A stretch of 64,000 nt of DNA from Streptomyces sp. NK08204 (GTDB lineage: Bacteria; Actinomycetota; Actinomycetes; Streptomycetales; Streptomycetaceae): contig NZ_JAINVF010000023.1 of NCBI RefSeq assembly GCF_020400585.1, positions 48,845 to 112,844 of the forward strand, in the 5' to 3' direction. How positions within the stretch are numbered: position 1 is the stretch's first letter; the number at the start of each line of letters is the position of its first letter. A program made the position numbers and the translations under genes. Positions 26,077 to 35,279 of this stretch are shown here, one piece after another. A model generated the notes under the pieces. It was not told the DNA's origin, made no database searches, and saw only the letters and a program-made list of their open reading frames with translations.

Positions 26077-26684
26077 CTCCGCGCCGCCGAGGGATGTGGC
26101 CGGCGATCGCCCTCGCTGCCGCGGCCGTGGTGCTGGGCATCGCCACGACGGCTCTGATGGCCGCGTCCGGCGCTTTCCACAGGACGGGGCCTGCCTCCTG
26201 GCGAGCGCAGGGCGCGCGATGCAGCGCACCGGCCGCCACGGGCACGGCGGTGGACGTGACCGCATGGGACATGGGCGGCATGATGAGGGGCCCGAACCGA
26301 CCTGCGCCGAACCACCACCTCCGTCCCGGCTGGTACGGCATGGGCATGATGCGTCTGGTGGCCCACCCGAGCACGGTTCCTGCGGGAAGGGTGACCGTGC
26401 GGGTGGTCAATGCGGGAATCCTCACGCACGAGGTGATCGTGCTGCCGCTGCCGGCGGGCCGGTCCGCTGGAGAACGTGCCGTCGGCTCCGACGGCCGGGT
26501 GTCGGAAGCGGGCAGCCTCGGCGAGGCGTCACGCACCTGTGGCGCGGGTGCCGGAGAGGGCATCGCCTCCGGTGCGGCGGCCTGGACCACGGTGACGCTG
26601 CGGCCGGGCCACTATGAGCTGCTGTGCAATGTCCCGGGCCACTACGCGGCCGGCATGTACACAGAGCTGGACGTCACCAGGTGA
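26073..26684 (+). CDS. Membrane-anchored cupredoxin (sulfocyanin-like)
   Basis: 203 residues from ATG 26073, overlapping the SHOCT gene by four bases. One N-terminal helix (MWPAIALAAAAVVLGIATTALMA) anchors or exports it. The cupredoxin fold shows copper ligands in order: His in ILTHEVIVLPL, then Cys, His and Met in LLCNVPGHYAAGMY near the C-terminus, a type-1 copper set. An N-terminal Met-rich stretch (MGGMMRG, GMGMMR) may add Cu(I) binding. It probably carries copper outside the membrane for the ATPase that follows. Confidence 0.88.
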   Translation: MTPRRRGMWPAIALAAAAVVLGIATTALMAASGAFHRTGPASWRAQGARCSAPAATGTAVDVTAWDMGGMMRGPNRPAPNHHLRPGWYGMGMMRLVAHPSTVPAGRVTVRVVNAGILTHEVIVLPLPAGRSAGERAVGSDGRVSEAGSLGEASRTCGAGAGEGIASGAAAWTTVTLRPGHYELLCNVPGHYAAGMYTELDVTR

Positions 26685-26835
26685 GCGTCGAGGTGATGAC
26701 CAAGACCGCGCACGTGATCCACCTTTGTGGGCAAGGACGGCCCGCAGGCCCACGAGGGCACCGGTCAGCGGGCCGCCGGGACCGCGCCCGCAGGTGACCT
26801 TCCGCCGCGTGCTTGCTCTGACCGAGCCGCGAAAA

Positions 26836-26863
26836 GGCCCCGACCAGCCCCTGTGCCGGGGCC
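26836..26863 (+). terminator. Weak hairpin in the leader before the second P-type ATPase
   Basis: GGCCCCG and CGGGGCC pair around a 14-base loop, followed by CCTCTTTCC. It lies in the 254-base gap after the cupredoxin gene, which otherwise shows nothing; it could be a partial terminator or leader structure. Confidence 0.35.
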
Positions 26864-26938
26864 GGTGGGCCCCTCTTTCCGGTCGGTGCGGTCTGAAAAG
26901 GTGGAAGTGGTTCCGGCACGGGGGATGGAGGCCCCGTC

Positions 26939-29419
26939 ATGGGTGTTGCCGACGTCGTCGTGGCGCTGGTGGCCGCGGGGCTGGTCGCGGCCCTGGGCTG
27001 GTTCTTCTTCGGCCCCCGCACGTCCCGTACCGCGCGGATCGAGGGCGGTGTGCAGCGGGCGGAGGTCACGGTCCGTGGCGGCTACAGCCCCGACGTCATC
27101 GTCGTGCGGCAGGGCATTCCGGCGGAGCTGGTCTTCGACCGTCAGGAGACGGGCGAGTGCACCTCGCGCGTGGTCTTCCCGGACCTGCACCTCAGTGCCG
27201 CCCTGCCCGCCTACGCCCGCACCACGGTTCGGGTGAGCCCCGACCGGGCCGGGTCGTTCCGCTTCGCCTGCGGGATGAACATGATCCGGGGAACGCTCGT
27301 CGTCGAACCGGCGGAGGGGACAACGGCGCCTGCGGCCACACCGGTCGAACGCGTCGATGTGCCGCCCGAGGAGCCGGCCGCCGAGTCGGAGGCGGCCGAG
27401 ACCGCCGAACGACAGGCGGAGATCACGGACCTGGGCCGGCGGGTCGGCGTCGGCGCGGTGCTCACCCTGCCGGTGCTCTTCGCGGTCATGGCGCACGAGC
27501 TGTTCAAAGCCGACTGGGTTCCGGCCGTGTTGCTCGACCACTGGTTCCAACTCGCCCTGATCACACCGGTGATGTTCTACACCGGGTGGCCGATCCACTC
27601 CACGGGCTGGCTGACCCTGCGCCATCGGGGTGCCGACATGAACTCCCTGATCACCTTGGGGACATCGGCCGCCTACGGCTACAGCCTCCTCGTCACCCTC
27701 ACACCGTCCCTCTTCCCCGCGGACGTGCGCGGGGTGTACTTCGAGGCGGTCGGCGTGATCCTCACCCTGATCCTCCTCGGCCGCCTGCTGGAGGCCCGTG
27801 CCAAGGCCGGCACCGGCGAGGCCATCCGCGCCCTGCTGGGACTCCAGGCCCGCACCGCCCGGGTGGTCCGCGACGGCGAACAGCAGGAGATCCCCGTGGA
27901 GGAGGTGGCCGTCGGCGACGAGCTGGTGATCCGGCCCGGCGAGAAGGTGCCGGTCGACGCCGACGTGCTCTCGGGGTCCTCGCTGGTGGACGAATCCATG
28001 GTCACCGGGGAGCCGATGCCCGTCACCAAGCAGGCAGGAGACACCGTCATCGGCGCCACGGTCAACGGCACCGGCGCCCTGCGGGTGCGTGCCGGCAAGG
28101 TCGGCTCCGACACCATGTTGGCGCAGATCATCCGCCTGGTGCGCCAGGCCCAGGCGTCCAAGGCCCCCATCCAGCGCCTCGCCGACGCCGTCTCCGCCTA
28201 CTTCGTCCCCGCCGTGATCGCCATCGCCGTCGCCACCTTCGCCGTCTGGTTCACCACCGGCCCCGCACCGGCCCTGACGCTCGCGCTGGTCTCCGCCGTC
28301 TCCGTGCTGATCATCGCCTGCCCCTGTGCGCTCGGGCTGGCCACGCCGCTGTCGGTCATGGTCGGCACCGGCAAAGGCGCCCAGGCAGGCATCCTCATCC
28401 GCTCCGCCGAGGCCCTGGAGACAGCCCACAAGCTCGACACGATCGTGCTCGACAAGACCGGCACCGTCACCGCCGGGAAACCCGTCCTCACCGATCTCCA
28501 CACCGCAGGCGGCTTCACCGAGGACGAGCTCCTGACACTGGTCGCCGCCACCGAGCAGAGCAGCGAACACCCCCTCGCCGCGGCGATCGTCGCAGGCGCC
28601 CGCGCGCGCGGCCTCGACCTGCCGGAGCCGACAGACTTCGACTCGGTCACCGGCAAGGGGATCGAGGCCACCATCGAGAACCGCGCACTCCTCGTCGGCA
28701 CCGCCCGGCTGCTCACCGACGCCGGGATCGACACCAGCACCCTGGAACCGGTCGCCTCCCGCTACTCGGCCCAGGGAAAGACCCCGGTCCTCGCCGCTGT
28801 CGACAGCCGTCCGGCCGGGGTGCTCGCCGTCGCCGACACGGTCAAGGACGACTCCACCTCCGCCATCACCGCCCTCCAACAGCTCGGCCTGGACGTCGTC
28901 ATCATCACCGGCGACAACGCCCGAACGGCGAAAGCAATCGCCGCTCAGGTCGGCGTCGAACGCGTCCTGGCCGAGGTCCTCCCCGAGCACAAAGCCGACG
29001 AGATCCGCCGTCTGCAAGGCGAGGGCCGCACCGTCGGCATGGTCGGCGACGGCATCAACGACGCGCCCGCCCTCGCCGCCGCCGACGTCGGTCTCGCCAT
29101 CGGCACCGGCACCGACATCGCCATCGAGGCCGCCGACATCACCCTCATCTCCGGCTCCCTCACCGGCGTCGTCACCGCCATCCGGCTCTCCCGCGCCACG
29201 ATGCGCAACATCCGGCAGAACCTGTTCTTCGCCCTCGTGTACAACGCGGTGGGCGTCCCCGTCGCCGCCGGAGCCCTCTACCCGCTGTGGGGCATCCGCC
29301 TCAGCCCCATCATCGCCGCTGCCGCCATGGCACTCTCCTCCCTCTCGGTGGTCACCAACTCCTCCCGTCTGCGCCACTGGAACACCAGCGGACGGCAGGA
29401 CACCGGCGAACCCTGCTGA
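26939..29419 (+). CDS. Heavy-metal P1B-type ATPase with N-terminal cupredoxin domain
   Basis: 826 residues from ATG 26939, RBS GGATGGAGG. Instead of the usual CxxC domain it begins with a membrane helix (VADVVVALVAAGLVAALGWFFF) and a cupredoxin-like domain (about 35-120) ending in FRFACGMNMIRG, with Cys and Met as likely metal ligands. The ATPase core follows: MVTGEPMPVT, CPC at 461-463, DKTGT with Asp505, SSEHPLAAA and GDGINDAPALAAADVG. It most likely exports copper. It closes the SHOCT-cupredoxin-ATPase locus and is distinct in sequence from the ATPase at 14.3 kb. Confidence 0.93.
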   Translation: MGVADVVVALVAAGLVAALGWFFFGPRTSRTARIEGGVQRAEVTVRGGYSPDVIVVRQGIPAELVFDRQETGECTSRVVFPDLHLSAALPAYARTTVRVSPDRAGSFRFACGMNMIRGTLVVEPAEGTTAPAATPVERVDVPPEEPAAESEAAETAERQAEITDLGRRVGVGAVLTLPVLFAVMAHELFKADWVPAVLLDHWFQLALITPVMFYTGWPIHSTGWLTLRHRGADMNSLITLGTSAAYGYSLLVTLTPSLFPADVRGVYFEAVGVILTLILLGRLLEARAKAGTGEAIRALLGLQARTARVVRDGEQQEIPVEEVAVGDELVIRPGEKVPVDADVLSGSSLVDESMVTGEPMPVTKQAGDTVIGATVNGTGALRVRAGKVGSDTMLAQIIRLVRQAQASKAPIQRLADAVSAYFVPAVIAIAVATFAVWFTTGPAPALTLALVSAVSVLIIACPCALGLATPLSVMVGTGKGAQAGILIRSAEALETAHKLDTIVLDKTGTVTAGKPVLTDLHTAGGFTEDELLTLVAATEQSSEHPLAAAIVAGARARGLDLPEPTDFDSVTGKGIEATIENRALLVGTARLLTDAGIDTSTLEPVASRYSAQGKTPVLAAVDSRPAGVLAVADTVKDDSTSAITALQQLGLDVVIITGDNARTAKAIAAQVGVERVLAEVLPEHKADEIRRLQGEGRTVGMVGDGINDAPALAAADVGLAIGTGTDIAIEAADITLISGSLTGVVTAIRLSRATMRNIRQNLFFALVYNAVGVPVAAGALYPLWGIRLSPIIAAAAMALSSLSVVTNSSRLRHWNTSGRQDTGEPC

Positions 29420-29563
29420 GGTGACCTACGAGCGGTTGCTCGGCCGACTCGCGCCGGAGCGCTGAGGGGCGTCCGATCGCCTGATCGGGCTACTGCCCGT
29501 TGTCCCCGTGGTTCCCGTTCCGAACGACCGTTCGGGTGCCGTTCGCGCGTGCGTGCGGGGCGT

Positions 29564-29598
29564 TGGCGGGATCTGAACCCACGACCTCTTCGTCCCGA
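29564..29598 (-). other. tRNA-Pro 3'-end remnant (outer attachment site)
   Basis: 35 bases match the 3' part of the tRNA-Pro at 61.2 kb with one mismatch (GGGATCTGAACCC against GGGATTTGAACCC), in the same orientation. The 5' half of a tRNA is absent, so this is not a gene but a likely att site of an integrated element. Confidence 0.75.
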
Positions 29599-29642
29599 GT
29601 CTGCGGCGGGACGCGACCACGTGCGAGTGCTCCGAACTCCGG

Positions 29643-30980
<1,338 letters not shown>

Positions 30981-31572
30981 GACTCACCGCGACGGCTCAG
31001 ATCAAGGTGGAAAGTGCCTCAGCGGCTCCAGCGTACCGGCCCCCGACGGCGCCTTTCCGGGGCTGCGCAGCCGACCACAGGATGCCGTGCATGGTCCTCG
31101 GCTGAGCCGTGATGGTCTCAACGTCCGTTCTGCACAAGAGCGTTGGGTCGGTGGACTTCTACCGCCGCCGGTGATGCTGCAGGGTCCGGGTGCGCTGGAC
31201 AGAGTGACCCAATCATGTGGGTCGTCGAGGCGCCCGCTCTCATGGTGAGGTACACAGACGCCGACCGCAGGAGCGGGCTAGTCCCCCCCCGTGCCGGCTC
31301 GCTCCTGCGCACGTACGACAGCCCGGGTGTCCCACGTGGCAGTGGTGCCGGGGTTGCCGTCGCGGGCGGGGCGACTGTGAGGCCGCCCCCGCTGTCGGCG
31401 GCGGTGGACCGGTTCGAGCCGCCGATGGGCCATTGTGCGCCGGTCGCACCGGCTGGAACTCATCGGCTGGAGCTGACCCCAACGCGCTTTCCGCAGGTTC
31501 GTCTGGGGGCCGGGGCGGGACGGGACCGTGCTGACCTGCGACGGAGTGGGCGCTGGAGGGGCGCGGGTCGGG
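30981..31572. other. Gene-free stretch inside the left island
   Basis: 592 bases between the kinase start and the PIN remnant. No frame here has a credible start, ribosome site and family signature; it holds a C8 run at 31281-31288 and looks like decayed sequence. Confidence 0.4.
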
Positions 31573-31731
31573 TCACACCTTCTTGACGACGATCGTGTCC
31601 GGGACCAGCTTCTCCAGGTCGTCGACGTCCGAGGTGAAGACGGTGACCTGTCCCTCCTGTTGTCGCGCGACAACGGCGAGCACGGCGGCGATCGCGTGAC
31701 TGCGGTGATCGACGAGCTCATGGTGGCGGCT
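31573..31731 (-). pseudogene. C-terminal remnant of a PIN-domain (VapC-like) protein
   Basis: The last 51 codons read HHELVDHRSHAIAAVLAVVA...GQVTVFTSDVDDLEKLVPD...KKV, the C-terminal helix and last strands of a PIN-domain nuclease, with the TSDxDDL signature. The frame upstream does not resemble a PIN domain, so about the first two thirds are lost. No antitoxin gene is adjacent. Confidence 0.65.
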
Positions 31732-31838
31732 GCGCCGCGACCAAGGCCATGCCGGTACCCGGCACAGTGATCGGCGCCGGTACTTGCCGTCGCGGTAGCC
31801 GGGGCAGCCCGCAGGCAGCCTTGTGCCTGGGGCCCCGG

Positions 31839-32897
31839 TCAGAGGTCCTTGGCCGGCCAGTCGAGCAGCCGGGCGCCGATGACCGCGGTTTGCAGCATGT
31901 AGCGGTGCGCGGGGTCGGCGGGGTTGGCGCCGGTGAGTTTGTGGATGCGTTCCAGGCGGTAGGTCATGGCCCGCACGCTGAGGGAGAGGCGGCGCGCGGC
32001 CTCGGCGGCTGTGCAGCCGGAGTCGAAGTAGGCGGTGAGCGTGTCGAGGAGCGGCTCGGCGCCGCCGCGGGCTGTGGTGAGCGGGCCGAGGGTGCCGAGG
32101 ACGAGGTCGGCCATGGCCTGTCGGTCGCGGGTCAGGACGGGGTAGACGAGCAGGTCGGCGGCGCGCAGTACCGGGTCGTCCAGGCCCAGCCGCTCCGCCA
32201 GTTCGAGGGTGTTCAGCGCTTCCTCGTACGACTGGACGACCCCGCCGGGGCCGGGTTGGGGGCGGCCGATGGCGACCGTGCCGCCGTCGGTGGCGGCGTA
32301 GGCCTGCTTGGCGAAGTAGGGGAGGACCTCGTCCTCGTGGCCGGGGGCGATGCACAGCAGCCGGCCGTCCTTGGTGGTGAGCAGGACGCTGCGGTTGCCG
32401 AAGCGGGCCAGCAGCGCCTGCTCCACCTGCCGGGCGACCGGCGCGCCCTCCTCGTAGGCCACCGGGCCTTCCGCGACGGCGACGGCGTGGGCGTGGGAGA
32501 GGCGCAGGCCGAAGCGTTCGGCGCGCTCGGCAAGTCGGCCCAGGTCGCTGCGACCGTAGAGCAGGTCGTCGATGAACTCCCGACGGGCGGCCTCTTCCTG
32601 GCGCACGGCGAGGCGCTGGGCGCGTTCGTAGCCCTCGGCGAAGGCGTCCACAGCCTGTTGCACGGCGGCCAGGGCGCTGTCGAGCGAGCTGGTGTTCTGC
32701 GAGCGGACGGCGCGTGCGGCGGTCAGGTGGGCGCTGACGAGGGCCCGCAGTCCGTAACCGGCTTCCGCTGCCTGCTCGCCCAGGATCCGCCGGGACTCGA
32801 TCTCTTCCCGGGTGAGGCGGCGGCCCGTTGCCGAGACATCGGTCAGGATGCGGGCATAGCCTTCCAGATACTGCTCGGGAATGTCCCGCCCCGTCAC
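31839..32897 (-). CDS. PucR/CdaR-family transcriptional regulator
   Basis: 352 residues. A GGDEF-like central domain (GRLLCIAPGHEDEVLPYF, TVAIGRPQPGPGGVVQSYEEAL) and a C-terminal PucR helix-turn-helix (LLDTLTAYFDSGCTAAEAAR, RLSLSVRAMTYRLERIHKLTG) are clear. Divergent from the flotillin operon with a 257-base gap holding a 14-base inverted repeat, so it probably controls that operon. Confidence 0.88.
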   Translation of the reverse strand: MTGRDIPEQYLEGYARILTDVSATGRRLTREEIESRRILGEQAAEAGYGLRALVSAHLTAARAVRSQNTSSLDSALAAVQQAVDAFAEGYERAQRLAVRQEEAARREFIDDLLYGRSDLGRLAERAERFGLRLSHAHAVAVAEGPVAYEEGAPVARQVEQALLARFGNRSVLLTTKDGRLLCIAPGHEDEVLPYFAKQAYAATDGGTVAIGRPQPGPGGVVQSYEEALNTLELAERLGLDDPVLRAADLLVYPVLTRDRQAMADLVLGTLGPLTTARGGAEPLLDTLTAYFDSGCTAAEAARRLSLSVRAMTYRLERIHKLTGANPADPAHRYMLQTAVIGARLLDWPAKDL

Positions 32898-33037
32898 GCC
32901 GCCCCCAGGATTTTGACGCGCCGATGACGTCTTCTTAGCAGGTCACCGGCACGCAGACCCTAGTGAACACTGCCGGACATCGGCAATGCGCGGGCGTGCA
33001 CCGGTCGCACATCATGACCTGCGGGGAGCACTGCGGA

Positions 33038-33082
33038 GGGTTCCGGTGCCGGACACCGGCAGGTGGGGCGGCACCGGAACCC
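33038..33082. promoter_or_regulatory. Inverted repeat between the PucR regulator and the flotillin gene
   Basis: GGGTTCCGGTGCCG at 33038-33051 and CGGCACCGGAACCC at 33069-33082 are perfect 14-base inverted copies separated by 17 bases. It could be a regulator site (with the small TGCCGGACATCGGCA dyad at about 32970) or an RNA hairpin in the flotillin leader, 72 bases before the start. Confidence 0.5.
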
Positions 33083-33154
33083 GCACCGAAGCAGTGCACC
33101 GTTCACTGACGCGCGCCTGTCTCGTCGACCGCCTCTGCCTCAAGGACGTATGCC

Positions 33155-35188
33155 ATGACTGTCATCGGCGTGCTCGCAGCCGCCTTCCTCCTCGTCGTCG
33201 CCGTCGTACTGCTGGTCGTTTCCCGGCTGTTCCGCAAGGTGGAGCAGGGCAAGGCGCTGATCGTCTCCAAGATGCGCAAGGTCGATGTCACCTTCACCGG
33301 GCAGGTCGTGCTGCCGGTGCTGCACAAGGCCGAGGTGATGGACATCTCGGTGAAGACCATCGAGATCACGCGGGCCGGCAAGGAAGGACTGATCTGCAGG
33401 GACAACATCCGCGCCGACATCCGGATCTCATTCTTCGTCAAGGTCAACCAGACCGTGCAGGACGTCATCAAGGTCGCCCAGGCCGTCGGCACCCAGCGGG
33501 CGAGCGACCAGCGGACCCTGCAGGAACTGTTCCACGCGAAGTTCTCCGAGGCGCTGAAGACCGTCGGCAAGCAGATGGACTTCACCGACCTCTACACCCA
33601 GCGTGAGGAACTCCGCTACAAGATCATCGAGTTGATCGGTGTCGACCTCAACGGCTACCACCTGGAGGACGCGGCGATCGACTACCTGGAGCAGACGCCG
33701 CTCACCCAGCTGGACCCGGCCAACGTCCTCGACGCCCAGGGCATCCGGAAGATCACCGAGCTGACGGCCGTGGAGCACGTGCGCACCAACGAAGCGCAGC
33801 GCACGGAGGAGAAGGAGATCACTCGGCAGAACGTCGACGCCCGCGAAGCGATCCTGGAGCTGGAGCGCCGGCAGGCGGATGCGGAGATCAAGCAGCGCCG
33901 GGAGATCGAGACCTCCCGTGCCCGCGAGGAGGCCGAGACCGCGCGGGTGGTCGAGGAGGAGCGGCTCCGCGCGCAGTCCGCCTTCCTGCGCACCGAGGAG
34001 CAGCTCGGCGTCCAGCGGGAGAACCAGGCCCGCGAGGTCGCCGTCGCGCAGAAGAACCGCGAGCGGGTCATCGCCGTCGAGAACGAGCGTATCGAGAAGG
34101 ACCGCCTGCTGGAGGTCATCGCGCGGGAGCGGGAGACCCAGCTGACCCAGATCGCCGCCGAGAAGGAGGTCGAGGCGGAGAAGCGGGACATCGCCGAGGT
34201 CATCCGCGAGCGGGTCGCCGTCGACCGAACGGTCGCCGAGCAGGAGGAGGCCATCAAGAAGCTGCGCGCCGTGGAGGAGGCCGAGCGGCAGCGGCAGGCG
34301 GTCGTCATCGCCGCCGAGGCCGAGGCGCAGGAGAAGCTCGTCAAGGACATCAAGGCCGCCGAGGCCGCCGAGCAGGCCGCCGTCCACCGTGCCGCCGAGG
34401 AACTCACTCTCGCAGAGGCCCGGTTGAAGAGCGCCGACCTCGACGCACAGGCCAAGCTGCGGCTCGCCGAGGGCGTCCAGGCCGAGGCCGCCGCCGAGGG
34501 ACTGGCCGCCGTACAGGTCCGCGACAAGGAGGCCGAGGTCATCGAGAAGGCCGGCCGCGCCGAGGCGGAGGCGACCCAGGCCCGGCTGCGTGCAGAGGCC
34601 GAGGGCGTGCGGGCCAAGGCCCTCGCCGAAGCAGAGGCGATCGGTGAGAAGCTCAAGGCGGAGGCCGCCGGTCTCACCGAGAAGGCCGCCGCGATGGCTG
34701 TCCTGGACGAGGCGTCCCGCGGGCACGAGGAGTACCGGCTGCGGCTGGAGGCGGAGAAGGCCATCCGGCTTGCTGGACTGGACGTGCAGCGCCAGGTCGC
34801 CGAAGCGCAGGCCACGGTTCTCGCCACCGGCCTGGAGAACGCCGACATCAACATCGTCGGCGGTGACTCGGTCTTCTTCGACAAGCTGGTCGGCTCGATC
34901 GCGCTCGGTAAGGGCGTCGACGCCTTCGTACAGCACTCCGAGACCGCGCAGACGCTGGCGAGGCCCTGGCTGGACGGCACGTCCAGCTTCACCGACGACC
35001 TCGCCCGCATCCTGGGCCCGGTCTTGACGGCCGACGTGCAGAACCTCACCGTCTCGGCCCTGCTGATGCGGCTGATGAAGTCGGGCGGCACGAACGCCGG
35101 GCACCTCCAGCAGCTCCTCGACAAGGCGGGCGAACTCGGCCTCGCTGACACCCCGCTCACCGCCCTCAACGGCGCGGCGAGGGTCTGA
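33155..35188 (+). CDS. Flotillin-like SPFH-domain membrane protein
   Basis: 677 residues. An N-terminal membrane helix (VIGVLAAAFLLVVAVVLLVV) anchors an SPFH/band-7 domain (about 30-195, with VLPVLHKAEVMDIS and NIRADIRISFFVKVN). Residues about 205-560 form a very long Glu/Arg/Ala-rich coiled coil, and a C-terminal domain of about 110 residues follows (NADINIVGGDSVFFDKLVGSIALG). Flotillins organise membrane domains. A hairpin separates it from the giant ATPase gene, which is probably co-transcribed. Confidence 0.92.
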   Translation: MTVIGVLAAAFLLVVAVVLLVVSRLFRKVEQGKALIVSKMRKVDVTFTGQVVLPVLHKAEVMDISVKTIEITRAGKEGLICRDNIRADIRISFFVKVNQTVQDVIKVAQAVGTQRASDQRTLQELFHAKFSEALKTVGKQMDFTDLYTQREELRYKIIELIGVDLNGYHLEDAAIDYLEQTPLTQLDPANVLDAQGIRKITELTAVEHVRTNEAQRTEEKEITRQNVDAREAILELERRQADAEIKQRREIETSRAREEAETARVVEEERLRAQSAFLRTEEQLGVQRENQAREVAVAQKNRERVIAVENERIEKDRLLEVIARERETQLTQIAAEKEVEAEKRDIAEVIRERVAVDRTVAEQEEAIKKLRAVEEAERQRQAVVIAAEAEAQEKLVKDIKAAEAAEQAAVHRAAEELTLAEARLKSADLDAQAKLRLAEGVQAEAAAEGLAAVQVRDKEAEVIEKAGRAEAEATQARLRAEAEGVRAKALAEAEAIGEKLKAEAAGLTEKAAAMAVLDEASRGHEEYRLRLEAEKAIRLAGLDVQRQVAEAQATVLATGLENADINIVGGDSVFFDKLVGSIALGKGVDAFVQHSETAQTLARPWLDGTSSFTDDLARILGPVLTADVQNLTVSALLMRLMKSGGTNAGHLQQLLDKAGELGLADTPLTALNGAARV

Positions 35189-35198
35189 CCAGGACCAG

Positions 35199-35243
35199 GT
35201 GGTGCCGGAGCTGCCGCACAGGGGACGGCAGCTCCGGCACCAC
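35199..35243 (+). terminator. 18-bp perfect hairpin between the flotillin and ATPase genes
   Basis: GTGGTGCCGGAGCTGCCG at 35199-35216 and its exact reverse complement at 35226-35243, loop of nine bases, no U-tract. Placed ten bases after the flotillin stop and 36 before the ATPase start, it may lower the amount of ATPase relative to flotillin or protect the upstream message. Confidence 0.7.
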
Positions 35244-35279
35244 TCTCGTCCGCCACCTCCTCGAAGGGATGAACCGTCC

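Noticed and set aside
29560..29600. A tRNA gene at the left att remnant
   Set aside because: Only the 3' part of tRNA-Pro is present; there is no anticodon stem partner, D-arm or 5' acceptor strand.
31143..31586. A plus-strand 147-residue frame in the left island
   Set aside because: No ribosome site or family pattern and it ends at the PIN remnant; it looks like decayed intergenic DNA.
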